A stretch of 64,000 nucleotides of DNA, from the NCBI RefSeq assembly GCF_002115725.1, contig NZ_JFKD01000008.1, forward strand, positions 1 through 64,000. Direction: 5' to 3'. Source of the stretch: Marivita cryptomonadis. Lineage in GTDB: Bacteria; Pseudomonadota; Alphaproteobacteria; Rhodobacterales; Rhodobacteraceae. Shown one piece after another: positions 18,979 through 27,105 of this stretch (position 1 is the first letter of the stretch; every line of letters starts with the position of its first letter). The notes under the pieces were generated by a model. The model was not told the DNA's origin and ran no database searches. It saw only the letters and a program-made list of their open reading frames with translations. Position numbers and translations under genes: made by a program.

Positions 18979-19748
18979 TGCTGCACCTTGGGCACCAATC
19001 CAGCGCAGAAAGCGCGCCCGCGCTTGATGAGCGCATGGCCGTGCAGGATCGCGTTGCCGATCTGAACGCGCGCTATCGCCACTTCGGCACCTCCTACCTG
19101 CTGGAGGCAGTGCTGACGCGCGGTGTCTTCGACCGTGTCGCCATGGTGTCGAGCTTTGGCGCGGATTCGGCGGTGCTCCTGCACCTGATCGCCCAGATCG
19201 ACCGCACCCTGCCGGTGCTCTTCATCGACACGGCGCTGCTCTTTGAGGAAACGCTGACCTATCAGCAGGAGCTTGCCGCCCATCTGGGTCTGACGAACGT
19301 GCAGGTGATCCGCGCGCCCAAGCGTACGGTTGAGGCCGTCGATCCGTACGGTGCCCTGCGCTTCAGCAACCCGGACGCGTGCTGCGAACTGCGCAAGACC
19401 CAGCCGCTCAATGACGCGCTTCAGGGCTATGACGCATGGATCACCGGGCGGAAACGGCATCAGGCGCAGACCCGTGAGGGCCTACACTACTTTGACCTCG
19501 ATGAAGGGACTGCCCGCATCAAGATCAACCCGCTGATCGACTGGAAACCGGCCCGCATCGCAGCGCATCTTCGCACGCATAACTTGCCGCGCCACCCGCT
19601 GGTGGCACGCGGCTACCCGTCCATCGGCTGCGCCCCCTGCACCACACGTGTTGCGCAAGGCGAAGATCCCCGCGCAGGCCGTTGGCGCAACAGTGAAAAA
19701 ACCGAATGCGGCCTGCATCGGCCCGCCCCAAAGGGAGACGCACAATGA
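18978..19748 (+). CDS. cysH: Adenylylsulfate (APS) reductase, CysH family
   Basis: The 256-residue protein reduces activated sulfate to sulfite. The PP-loop nucleotide site is SSFGADSAV. It has the Cys-Cys (DACCELRK) and Cys-x-x-Cys (GCAPC) pairs that hold a 4Fe-4S cluster in assimilatory APS reductases, plus the catalytic Cys in TECGLH. PAPS reductases of the E. coli type lack the four cluster cysteines, so APS is the likely substrate. I use the ATG at 18978, overlapping the cysI stop as TGATG; a GTG three bases upstream is in frame. Confidence 0.94.
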   Translation: MLHLGHQSSAESAPALDERMAVQDRVADLNARYRHFGTSYLLEAVLTRGVFDRVAMVSSFGADSAVLLHLIAQIDRTLPVLFIDTALLFEETLTYQQELAAHLGLTNVQVIRAPKRTVEAVDPYGALRFSNPDACCELRKTQPLNDALQGYDAWITGRKRHQAQTREGLHYFDLDEGTARIKINPLIDWKPARIAAHLRTHNLPRHPLVARGYPSIGCAPCTTRVAQGEDPRAGRWRNSEKTECGLHRPAPKGDAQ

Positions 19749-20140
19749 CCGTTCTCATCAACGACACCGGCTTTCTGACCGCCGACCCGACCCGCTGGAT
19801 CGACCCCGAGGCGCGGATTGACCTGCCGTCCGACACCGATCCTGCACGGCTCAAATGCCTGCTCATCGGCAAGGAACTTGTGCGCATCGACTTCCCCAGC
19901 TTTGCCGACGGGCGCGGCTTTACCCTTGCCCGCCTCATCCGCCAACAAGGCTTCAAAGGCTGGCTGCGCGCGAAAGGCCATGTCATCGCAGACCAATACG
20001 CGATGGCCCGCCGCTCGGGCTTTGACGACGTGGAAATCAACGATGATCTGGCCGCGCGTCAGCCCGAAGACCAATGGCTGGCCCGCGCCGACTGGCGTGC
20101 ACATGACTACCAGTCCCGCCTGCGCGGCCTCGCCGCCTGA
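19745..20140 (+). CDS. DUF934 protein of sulfite reduction
   Basis: The 131-residue protein opens TVLINDTGFLTADPTRWID and contains CLLIGKELVRIDFPSFADGRGFTLARLIR, typical of the DUF934 family annotated as probably involved in sulfite reduction. It has no visible redox motif. Its ATG overlaps the cysH stop (ATGA), making it the fifth coupled gene. A hairpin terminator follows 22 bases after the stop, so the operon ends here. Confidence 0.9.
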   Translation: MTVLINDTGFLTADPTRWIDPEARIDLPSDTDPARLKCLLIGKELVRIDFPSFADGRGFTLARLIRQQGFKGWLRAKGHVIADQYAMARRSGFDDVEINDDLAARQPEDQWLARADWRAHDYQSRLRGLAA

Positions 20141-20162
20141 TCCAAAACTGCAAGCACAAGAC

Positions 20163-20195
20163 AACCCGCCCGGTCCCTGCGACCATGGGCGGGTT
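20163..20195 (+). terminator. Terminator after the sulfur-assimilation operon
   Basis: A 9-bp stem (AACCCGCCC at 20163-20171, GGGCGGGTT at 20187-20195) with a 15-nt loop, followed by a short T-rich stretch, 22 bases after the DUF934 stop. The T tract is weak. Confidence 0.65.
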
Positions 20196-20199
20196 TCGT

Positions 20200-20213
20200 C
20201 TGATGTAAATCAA
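20200..20213 (+). promoter_or_regulatory. FNR/FnrL-like box upstream of fpr
   Basis: CTGATGTAAATCAA matches the FNR-type palindrome TTGAT-N4-ATCAA with one mismatch. Its centre is about 42 bases before the fpr ATG, so a class II activated transcript would be nearly leaderless, or the site could repress. It could also be chance. Confidence 0.4.
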
Positions 20214-20248
20214 AGATAGATGTAAGGGACCGGTTTACACGAGCCGGT

Positions 20249-21115
20249 ATGGAAAACATGACAGAGTTGACACCCGTGACAGAAGCCACAGCCACCAAAG
20301 CGCCCGCCAAGACCCTCGCCGTTCCTGACGCGCAAACTGTAACTGAGGTCAAACACTGGACCGATCGCCTGTTCTCGTTCCGCGTCACCCGGCCTGCGTC
20401 TTTGCGGTTCCGCTCAGGTGAGTTCGTGATGATCGGCCTGATGCAGACGGACGAGAAGACCGGCCGCGAAAAGCCGCTGCTGCGCGCCTATTCCATCGCG
20501 TCTCCGTCTTGGGATGAAGAACTCGAATTCTACTCGATCAAGGTGCAAGACGGCCCGCTCACCAGCCGCCTTCAGCACATCCAGCCGGGAGACGAGATCA
20601 TCCTGCGCCCCAAACCTGTCGGCACTTTGGTGCATGACGCGCTGCTGCCCGGCAAACGGCTTTGGCTTTTTGCCACCGGAACCGGCATCGCGCCCTTTGC
20701 GTCGCTGCTGCGCGATCCACAGACCTTTGAGGATTACGACGAGGTTATTCTGACCCACACCTGCCGCGAAGTCGGCGAATTGCAATACGGCAAGGAACTG
20801 ATCGACGACATCCGTACAGACGAATTGCTGGCCGAACTGATCGGTGAAGGCTTTGCCGACAAACTGCGCTACTACCCAACGACCACCCGCGAGGACAGCC
20901 CCAAGATGGGCCGCATCACAGACCTTATGCGGTCAGGTGAATGCTTCGAGGACTTGGGTGTTCCGGTGATCAGCCCCGAGACCGACCGCGCCATGGTCTG
21001 CGGCAACCTTGCCTTCAACCTTGAAATCAAGGAGATGCTCGAAGGCTACGGGCTTGAGGAAGGTGCAAATTCCGATCCCAAAACCTATGTCGTGGAAAAA
21101 GCCTTTCTTGATTAA
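20249..21115 (+). CDS. fpr: Ferredoxin-NADP reductase
   Basis: The 288-residue flavoprotein passes electrons between NADPH and ferredoxin or flavodoxin. The FAD-binding motif RAYSIAS and the NADP-binding GTGIAPFASLL and VCGNLAFN segments place it in the bacterial Fpr subclass. The C-terminus (VVEKAFLD) extends past the usual terminal Tyr/Trp, as in the Rhodobacter-type subgroup. It follows the sulfur operon by 108 bases on the same strand, after a terminator, with its own putative FNR-like box. It may feed CysI through ferredoxin; that link is inference. Confidence 0.94.
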   Translation: MENMTELTPVTEATATKAPAKTLAVPDAQTVTEVKHWTDRLFSFRVTRPASLRFRSGEFVMIGLMQTDEKTGREKPLLRAYSIASPSWDEELEFYSIKVQDGPLTSRLQHIQPGDEIILRPKPVGTLVHDALLPGKRLWLFATGTGIAPFASLLRDPQTFEDYDEVILTHTCREVGELQYGKELIDDIRTDELLAELIGEGFADKLRYYPTTTREDSPKMGRITDLMRSGECFEDLGVPVISPETDRAMVCGNLAFNLEIKEMLEGYGLEEGANSDPKTYVVEKAFLD

Positions 21116-21151
21116 AGCGCCACGTTAAGATCAGCCCTTAAGCCACTGAAA

Positions 21152-21183
21152 AAAGGCGCGCAAAGAATTCTTTGCGCGCCTTT
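21152..21183. terminator. Perfect palindromic bidirectional terminator
   Basis: A 32-bp perfect palindrome centred on GAATTC (arms AAAGGCGCGCAAAG and CTTTGCGCGCCTTT) lies between the convergent fpr and the acidic membrane protein gene, with A/T runs on both flanks. Confidence 0.9.
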
Positions 21184-21204
21184 GTCGTGACTCTCAGGAA
21201 AATC

Positions 21205-21939
21205 TCACAAACCTAGCTGTTCGCGCAACGTGGCCAGCAAAGCTTGCAACTGCTCGGGATTGTCCCGTGCTTGTTCCAACGCCGCCTTGGTCGATGTCTT
21301 GATCAACAAGGATAGGTTTGATTCGTCGATATAGGCGACCACCCGGTCATAATCGAAACCATCGACTGTCAGCACCTCTGTGATGTCGGACTGCGCCTCT
21401 GGCGCAGCTTCGGTCACGCTGTCGGTCGTTTCGCTGGTGTCCCCGACCACATCGATCGACGGTGCATCCGCGGAATCCATCATGGTTTCGGCAGCCTCGG
21501 ACGCGTCTTCAAGCGTGCGCTCCGCGTTGCCCGTTGCCGTATCAACAGCGGTCTCAACGGCGTCTGCCACATTGGAGGCCGCGTCATTCAGTGATGTGAC
21601 GGCGTCATTCAGCGCAGTGCCTGCCTGTTCCGCCAGATCGTTGGCCGCATCGACCGCATCATCCGTTGCCGCCTCGGCCGCTTCGGTGACGTCCGTTACC
21701 ACATCCGATGTTGCCTCGGCGCTGTCTTCGACGGCTTGTTCCGTCGCCTCAGCCGCGTTTGTGACATCTTCTGCGGCCTCCGTAGCTACCTCCTCCGCAG
21801 CGGTTGGCTCAGGTGCCGCGGTGTCCGCAATCGGCTCTGCCACGCGCTCTTCCGGGGGCGGTGTGGTTTCGGTTTGCGTGACCACCCAAACGCCAAGTCC
21901 GGCGACCGCAACAACAGCCAGAATGATTAGATTTTTCAT
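21205..21939 (-). CDS. Membrane-anchored acidic helical-repeat protein of unknown function
   Basis: The 244-residue protein has one N-terminal hydrophobic segment (about residues 4-20), then some 160 residues almost wholly of Ala, Glu, Asp, Thr and Val in short amphipathic heptad-like repeats (e.g. EAAEDVTNAAEATEQAVEDSAEAT). A compact non-repetitive C-terminus of about 55 residues follows (VLTVDGFDYDRVVAYIDESN to REQLGL). The repeats resemble apolipoprotein-like or coiled-coil linkers that could span the periplasm. I know no function. It lies alone, convergent to fpr. Confidence 0.8.
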   Translation of the reverse strand: MKNLIILAVVAVAGLGVWVVTQTETTPPPEERVAEPIADTAAPEPTAAEEVATEAAEDVTNAAEATEQAVEDSAEATSDVVTDVTEAAEAATDDAVDAANDLAEQAGTALNDAVTSLNDAASNVADAVETAVDTATGNAERTLEDASEAAETMMDSADAPSIDVVGDTSETTDSVTEAAPEAQSDITEVLTVDGFDYDRVVAYIDESNLSLLIKTSTKAALEQARDNPEQLQALLATLREQLGL

Positions 21940-22143
21940 CGGTTCGAGACCTCTCTCATGACGCTTGTGCCGCGCCAGAATAGCAAAGCGCGACTGTGAG
22001 CAACGGATGTGCGTGTCGGATGCAGCGCATACAAGGGGAAACCCTGGACGATCGGCTCAGATCCGCCGAAAAGCCGCTTGAAAGGCAACGGCATGACGTC
22101 TACTTTGCATCCCTGATTTGAACTGCACCAAAGGAGCGACACC

Positions 22144-22689
22144 ATAGCCCGCAGACCTCACAACGCGCCCCCTACGCGCGATACCGGCCCCCGCATCAAT
22201 GAACGCATCAGGGCTCCTGAAATCCGTCTGATCGGCGCAGACGGTGAAAACGTCGGCGTGGTCACGCCCGAGCGTGGCATGCAGTTGGCCGAAGAGGCTG
22301 GACTCGACCTGGTCGAGATTTCGCCGAACGCGACTCCTCCGGTCGTCAAGATCATGGATTTCGGCAAGTTCAAATACGAACAGCAAAAGCGCGAATCCGA
22401 GGCCCGCAAGAAGCAGAAGATCATCGAGATCAAAGAGGTCAAGTTCCGCCCGAACACGGACACGAACGATTATGAAGTGAAAATGCGGAACGTGTTCAAG
22501 TTTCTTGAGAACGGCGACAAGGTGAAGGTGACCCTGCGGTTCCGTGGCCGCGAGATGGCGCACCAGAACCTCGGACGCGAACTGTTGGAGCGCGTGGCCG
22601 AAGACACCAAAGAACACGGCAAGGTCGAGAACATGCCCAAGATGGAAGGCCGTCAGATGGTCATGATGATCGGGCCACTTCCGAAATAA
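22144..22689 (+). CDS. infC: Translation initiation factor IF-3 with a probable ATA start
   Basis: The full protein is 181 residues: an N-terminal domain with [20 protein letters not shown], a linker helix, and a C-terminal domain ending [14 protein letters not shown]. No ATG or GTG exists upstream of that N-terminal domain in frame; the first GTG (22258) would delete it. An ATA at 22144 follows a strong AAGGAG at 7 nt spacing and an in-frame TGA at 22114. IF-3 rejects rare start codons, and E. coli infC uses AUU to autoregulate, so an ATA start fits the same logic. It is not followed by rpmI-rplT; a terminator is next. Confidence 0.93.
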   Translation: MARRPHNAPPTRDTGPRINERIRAPEIRLIGADGENVGVVTPERGMQLAEEAGLDLVEISPNATPPVVKIMDFGKFKYEQQKRESEARKKQKIIEIKEVKFRPNTDTNDYEVKMRNVFKFLENGDKVKVTLRFRGREMAHQNLGRELLERVAEDTKEHGKVENMPKMEGRQMVMMIGPLPK

Positions 22690-22716
22690 TCACGATCCAT
22701 TCTTTGGAAATTCTTG

Positions 22717-22740
22717 AAAGCGACCTTCGGGTCGCTTTTT
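22717..22740 (+). terminator. Terminator of infC with UUCG tetraloop
   Basis: A 9-bp stem AAAGCGACC/GGTCGCTTT with loop TTCG runs into a T tract. It sits between convergent infC and the molybdopterin-binding gene and may serve both. Confidence 0.93.
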
Positions 22741-23742
22741 CTACGCCGTCTCCCGTGGCAACGGACGTGACGGTGGCTCCTTCAGCAACCCACCAACGCC
22801 CATGCCCATGATGTCCTGCGGACGCACCGGGACATTGCAAAGCAGACGTTCCAACACCCAATCCGCCCCATTCAGCGCAGGCGATTTCGCACATCCCGGC
22901 AGGCCGATCACCGGCACATTGCCCATATTGCCCCAAAACAAGAGATTGCCCGGATCAACAGGCATGCCGTAATGCACGACCTCTCCTCCGGCGGCGCGGA
23001 CAGCCTCTGGCGCGACATCATAAAGGTCCGACGTGGCGGAACCGGTCAGAATGCACAGCATGTCATACTCTGGCGCGGCGTCGGTCAAGGCGTGGCGCAA
23101 GGCGTCGATATCGTGGGCAACAACTGTTTTGGGGCCAAGGCTGACCCCCATTCGGTCGAACCGAAGCCCCATCGCCCGCTGGCCCTTGGCACTGTCATCG
23201 CGTCCGCCAACGCTGGTCTGGATCAACAGAACGCGGCTGCGCGTCACCGGGCGCAGCGACAGTGCATCTTGCCCGGCGACGCAGGCCGCAGCCACAGCGG
23301 CTTCAGGTGCGGCGTATGAAATGATCTTGACCGTCGCCACCATCCCGCGCGCCGCCATGCGGTGCCATTCGGGAACCGTGGCGACCGTCACCATCGGATG
23401 GACCGCGTTCACAGCGTTGATCTTGGCCGCGTCGATCTGGGCCACGCCGGTTTGCGTGGCGTAAATGTTCACGCGCCCCGTGCTGGCAGGGGCCAGACGT
23501 AGATGCACCGCTGCAGGGTCGGGAACCAGTGACTGTGCCAACCGTTCGGCGGCGCGATCTTCGTGGACGTCGTCGGCGTCAAGCCGGGCAACCGTAACGT
23601 GCTGTACGCCTGCCGCCGTCAACTTGCCCAACGCAGCAGCGTCCAGCATAACGCCTTTGCGCAAACGGCCTTTCGGCAACGCCACCGAATGCGCAAGGAT
23701 CGCGCCTTCGGCCTCGGTCAAGGGAACCGCGCCGAACTTCAT
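22741..23742 (-). CDS. Molybdopterin-binding protein (MoeA/MogA-like fold) paired with xdhC
   Basis: The 333-residue protein has an N-terminal segment resembling the molybdopterin-binding half of MocA/CoxI-associated proteins (ILAHSVALPKGRLRKGVMLD) and a C-terminal MoCF_biosynth-like domain with LTGSATSDLYDVAPEAV and PVIGLPGCAKSPALNG. It probably handles molybdenum cofactor for a xanthine-oxidase-family enzyme. Its ATG overlaps the xdhC stop (ATGA), so the two are coupled. No molybdenum hydroxylase gene is in the window. The exact reaction, cofactor transfer or modification, is not known. Confidence 0.8.
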   Translation of the reverse strand: MKFGAVPLTEAEGAILAHSVALPKGRLRKGVMLDAAALGKLTAAGVQHVTVARLDADDVHEDRAAERLAQSLVPDPAAVHLRLAPASTGRVNIYATQTGVAQIDAAKINAVNAVHPMVTVATVPEWHRMAARGMVATVKIISYAAPEAAVAAACVAGQDALSLRPVTRSRVLLIQTSVGGRDDSAKGQRAMGLRFDRMGVSLGPKTVVAHDIDALRHALTDAAPEYDMLCILTGSATSDLYDVAPEAVRAAGGEVVHYGMPVDPGNLLFWGNMGNVPVIGLPGCAKSPALNGADWVLERLLCNVPVRPQDIMGMGVGGLLKEPPSRPLPRETA

Positions 23743-24707
23743 GCGCCCTTCCGCAACACACGAGTCATTTCAGCGAGGATCGACACGGCGATTTCCGCAG
23801 GGCCGGACGCGCCGATGTCCAAGCCGATGGGGCCGTGGATCAGGGCAATCTCGGCATCGTTGAACCCGGCGGCCATCAGACGGTCGACCCGCTTGGCATG
23901 GGTGCGCTTCGATCCCAGCGCGCCGATGTAGAAACACTCGGCCCGCAGCGCCTGTTCAAGTGCCGGATCATCCAGCTTGGGATCGTGGGTCAACAGCACC
24001 AGCGCGGTCCGGGTATCAAGGCCCAGTTGCGCAATCGCCTCGTCGGGCCAGTCATGCAGGATGGTCTCGCCCGGAAAGCGACTGTCCGAGCCGAACGCCT
24101 CGCGCGGGTCGATCAGCATTGGATCGTACCCCGCGATCCGCGCCATCGGCACCAAGGCCTGCGCGATGTGCACCGCTCCGACGACGATCAATCGCAAAGG
24201 CGGGTTGTGGATGGCGACGAAGGTGCGGCTTTCGTCCACAAAGCCAGAGCGGTCCATGCGAAAGGCTTGAATGTGGCCGTCGGTCGTCAAGCTGCGTGTG
24301 CGCGCATCGAGGTCGACCTCATAGGCCACAGGTTGGCGCGCGGCGCGATATTTTACCAGTTGGTCAAGAATACCCTCAGGCAGCACCGACCCGACGGGTT
24401 CGACCAGCACACGAATGGTGCCGCCACAGGCCAGACCCACGGCAAAGGCATCCTGATCGCTGACGCCAAATTCCAACTCACGCGGTTTGCCATCGGACAA
24501 CGCATCCATTGCCTCGACCACGACAGCGCCTTCGACACAGCCCCCCGAGACCGAGCCTTCGATCTCGCCCTCGCCGGAAATCGCAAGTTGCGATCCAACG
24601 CGGCGCGGCGCGCTGCCCCAAGTCTCGATCACCGTGGCCAGAACCGCGCCCTTGCCCGCCCGATGCCAGTCGAGCGCCGTTTCGGGACACCTGTCAAACC
24701 GGTCCAT
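23739..24707 (-). CDS. XdhC/CoxI-family molybdenum cofactor chaperone
   Basis: The 322-residue protein combines an N-terminal XdhC_CoxI domain (GAVLATVIETWGSAPRRVGSQ, SGGCVEGAVV) with a C-terminal Rossmann domain (RLIVVGAVHIAQALVPMA, IGALGSKRTH). XdhC binds molybdenum cofactor, protects its sulfurated form and inserts it into xanthine dehydrogenase-type enzymes. The ATG at 24707 follows GGAGG at 8 nt; the open frame continues upstream but lacks homologous sequence. No hydroxylase subunits are adjacent, so the client enzyme lies elsewhere. Confidence 0.93.
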   Translation of the reverse strand: MDRFDRCPETALDWHRAGKGAVLATVIETWGSAPRRVGSQLAISGEGEIEGSVSGGCVEGAVVVEAMDALSDGKPRELEFGVSDQDAFAVGLACGGTIRVLVEPVGSVLPEGILDQLVKYRAARQPVAYEVDLDARTRSLTTDGHIQAFRMDRSGFVDESRTFVAIHNPPLRLIVVGAVHIAQALVPMARIAGYDPMLIDPREAFGSDSRFPGETILHDWPDEAIAQLGLDTRTALVLLTHDPKLDDPALEQALRAECFYIGALGSKRTHAKRVDRLMAAGFNDAEIALIHGPIGLDIGASGPAEIAVSILAEMTRVLRKGA

Positions 24708-25079
24708 ATTCGTGGCCTCCTGCCTTGCTCGGGGCGACCTTATCATGTCGCGCGGCGCTGTCTCCCCCTGCGATGGTGGTACGTCGCAAACCCGTGAAGC
24801 ACAGGCGCGTGACAGGGCGGGCCTTGCGCAAAACCCCTGACCTGCACGGCGGTCTTTTCCGAAAGACAAGCGGTTTTCCAGCGACCAGCACTGTTTTGGA
24901 TCAAACCCGATCTGAAACATGCAGACCGCAACACACATGTCATGCGCCCCGCTTTCACGGAGGCGTCACTCCGAAGTGAGAAAGCCTGAATTGTGCGGAG
25001 CAAAGTCTGATCCCTAACGCTGTTGCAGGCCAAGCGCGACTGCTCTGGCCGCGAACACTACAGCGAAAGGCTTTACTTG
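24708..25079. other. Divergent intergenic region, 372 bases without a gene
   Basis: The spacer separates xdhC (leftward) from the spondin/DUF4214 gene (rightward) and should hold both promoters. I see GGAGG for xdhC near its left edge and a small hairpin near 24952-24978 (GGAG/CTCC with flanking TCAC/GTGA). Open frames across it are short and lack start signals. No tRNA or clear riboswitch is visible. Confidence 0.6.
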
Positions 25080-27044
25080 ATGTCCCTGCTTCGGATCACA
25101 GTTACCAATACCTCGCCCGAGGGCGGCACGTTTCTCACCCCGTTCTGGTTCGGATTGCACAATGGCGCATTTGACCTTGGTGATGTTGGCGATGCCGCGT
25201 CACCCGGACTTGAAGCCTTGGCCGAAGATGGCAGTTTCGATGCCATTGCCGCCGAATTGACCGGAGCGGACGGGGGTGCCATGGGCGGCGCCGTGTTCGG
25301 GGGCGCCGGTCCGATTGCCACGGGCGAAATGGCGACAACGCTTCTGGACGTGGATGGGATGTCCCTGCCCTATATCAGCCTTGCCGCCATGATCCTGCCC
25401 TCGAATGACGCCTTCATCGGGACACTGGACGCGGTTGAACTTTTTGGTGAGGACGGTGGTTTCATCGGCCCTGTGACGCTGACCTTCGACGGAACAGACG
25501 TCTATGACGCAGGCACCGAAGTGAACACCGAATTGGATGCCGCCTTCATCAACCAGACTGCGCCGAACACCGGAGAGACCGAGGGTGGCGTCATCGCTCT
25601 GCATCCTGGTTTCAACGGGTCAGAGGGGAACCCGGACGGCGAAGGTGACCAGGTCATTTTGGGTGGCACCAATGCCTTTGGCGAGCCGATTGATGCACTG
25701 GCAGCGGATTTCACAATCGACGGCGCGCAGATCGCGCAGATCACGATCGAAGAAGTGGTGGAACTGCGGGTGACCGTCACCAACACATCGGTCGAAGGTG
25801 GCACGTTCCTGACGCCGTTCTGGTTTGGTCTGCATGACGAGGGCTTTGACCTTGGCAATCGCGGCGAGGCGGCGTCGGCTGGGCTGGAAGCGCTGGCAGA
25901 AGACGGCAGCTTCGATGCCATCGCAGCCGAACTGCTTGCAGGCGATCCCGATGGCGTGGGCGGTGCGATCCTTGGTGCACGTGGCCCGATTGCGACGGGT
26001 GAAACAGCCAGCACCACGATCCTTGCAAGCACCGCAACGCCGTTCATCAGCTTGGCTGCGATGCTGCTGCCCTCGAATGATGCGTTTATCGGCACGCTGA
26101 ACCCGATCAACCTGTTCGATGAAAACGGCGACTACCTAGGCGATCAGGTTCTGACCTTTGACGGCAGCCGCGTCTACGATGCGGGCACAGAGGTGAACAC
26201 CGAACTGGATGCCGCCTTCATCAACCAAACCGCGCCAAACACCGGTGAGACCGAAGGCGGCGTGATCACCCTGCATCCCGGTTTCAACGGGTCAGAGGGG
26301 AACCCGGACGGCGAAGGTGACCAGGTCATTCTGGGCGGGAGCAATGCGTTTGGCGTGCCGATTGATCCGACGGCAGCGGATTTCACCCGCGAAGGTGCGC
26401 AGATTGCCCGGATCTCCATCGAAGAGGTGAATCTGCGCCTTGGTTCCGGGGAAGATGAGGTGTTCGGGGTAAGCGATTTCGCGTCGGCGGCGCGGATTGC
26501 CGGCGCCGGGGGCACCGACGTCGTAGATGCCAGCGGGACATCCTTTGACGCGGTCGAGATCAGCCGCATCGATGGTGGGTTCTCCATCGCGACAGAGGGC
26601 GGATCAGCGCTTCATATTTCGGGGATCGAAGAGATCCGCTTTGATGATGCAACCTTGTCGGTGCAAAGCGGCGGCGCGGTTCAGACTATTGGCCTGTTCT
26701 ACGAAACCCTGCTGGGCCGGGACGGCGATGTTGCCGGTCTGAGCTTTTGGTCGGCGCTGGGTGCTGGTGATTTCGGCCTTGGCAACGTGGCCGATTTCAT
26801 CCTCGCGTCAGACGAGTTCGCCGCCAGCAACGGCACGCTGGCTGGCACTGATGATTTCCTAGACTTCATCTACCAATCCGCTTTAGGGCGTGAGGCTGAC
26901 GCCGAGGGTCGGGCGTTCTGGGAGGATGCGCTTGACTCGGGTGCGGTGGATCGGGGCGAAGTCGCACTTGGCTTTGCCACGGCAGACGAAACGCTGGACC
27001 GCTTTGCCGACACCATTGACGACGGGTTTATCTTGTTCGGCTAA
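25080..27044 (+). CDS. Secreted-type protein: two spondin domains plus DUF4214
   Basis: The 654-residue protein carries two tandem spondin-N-like domains of about 225 residues (RITVTNTSPEGGTFLTPFWFG near residue 5 and RVTVTNTSVEGGTFLTPFWFG near residue 230). A beta-rich linker (LRLGSGEDEVFGVSDF) and DUF4214 segments follow (FYETLLGRDGDVAGLSFW, YQSALGREADAEGRAFW). It is very acidic and nearly lacks Lys and Cys. There is no signal peptide; the acidic composition and hydrophobic C-terminus (DDGFILFG) suggest type I secretion. The ATG at 25080 starts the first domain. Adhesion or matrix function is a guess from spondin domains elsewhere. Confidence 0.85.
   Translation: MSLLRITVTNTSPEGGTFLTPFWFGLHNGAFDLGDVGDAASPGLEALAEDGSFDAIAAELTGADGGAMGGAVFGGAGPIATGEMATTLLDVDGMSLPYISLAAMILPSNDAFIGTLDAVELFGEDGGFIGPVTLTFDGTDVYDAGTEVNTELDAAFINQTAPNTGETEGGVIALHPGFNGSEGNPDGEGDQVILGGTNAFGEPIDALAADFTIDGAQIAQITIEEVVELRVTVTNTSVEGGTFLTPFWFGLHDEGFDLGNRGEAASAGLEALAEDGSFDAIAAELLAGDPDGVGGAILGARGPIATGETASTTILASTATPFISLAAMLLPSNDAFIGTLNPINLFDENGDYLGDQVLTFDGSRVYDAGTEVNTELDAAFINQTAPNTGETEGGVITLHPGFNGSEGNPDGEGDQVILGGSNAFGVPIDPTAADFTREGAQIARISIEEVNLRLGSGEDEVFGVSDFASAARIAGAGGTDVVDASGTSFDAVEISRIDGGFSIATEGGSALHISGIEEIRFDDATLSVQSGGAVQTIGLFYETLLGRDGDVAGLSFWSALGAGDFGLGNVADFILASDEFAASNGTLAGTDDFLDFIYQSALGREADAEGRAFWEDALDSGAVDRGEVALGFATADETLDRFADTIDDGFILFG
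25092..26433 (+). repeat. Tandem duplication of the spondin domain (about 675-bp period)
   Basis: The two domain copies align along the gene with a period of 675 bases at the start and 672 later, one codon differing. The strongest similarity is late in each copy; a 51-base stretch is identical at 25608-25658 and 26280-26330. Elsewhere many third-codon positions differ, so that stretch stands out as possible gene conversion. Confidence 0.85.
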
Positions 27045-27052
27045 AGCGTTGA

Positions 27053-27100
27053 CCAAAAATCAAAAAACGCGCCGGGCTGTCATGGCCCGCCGCTATCGTC
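27053..27100 (-). terminator. Terminator after the FAD monooxygenase gene
   Basis: On the minus strand a GC hairpin (CGGGC/GCCCG with a 7-nt loop) is followed by TTTTTTGATTTTT. It lies between convergent genes, just past the monooxygenase stop at 27106. Confidence 0.7.
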
Positions 27101-27105
27101 AGCCC

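Noticed and set aside
25608..26330. The repeats in the spondin gene as a mobile element or CRISPR array
   Set aside because: Only two copies, in frame, each coding for a protein domain; no short regular spacers.
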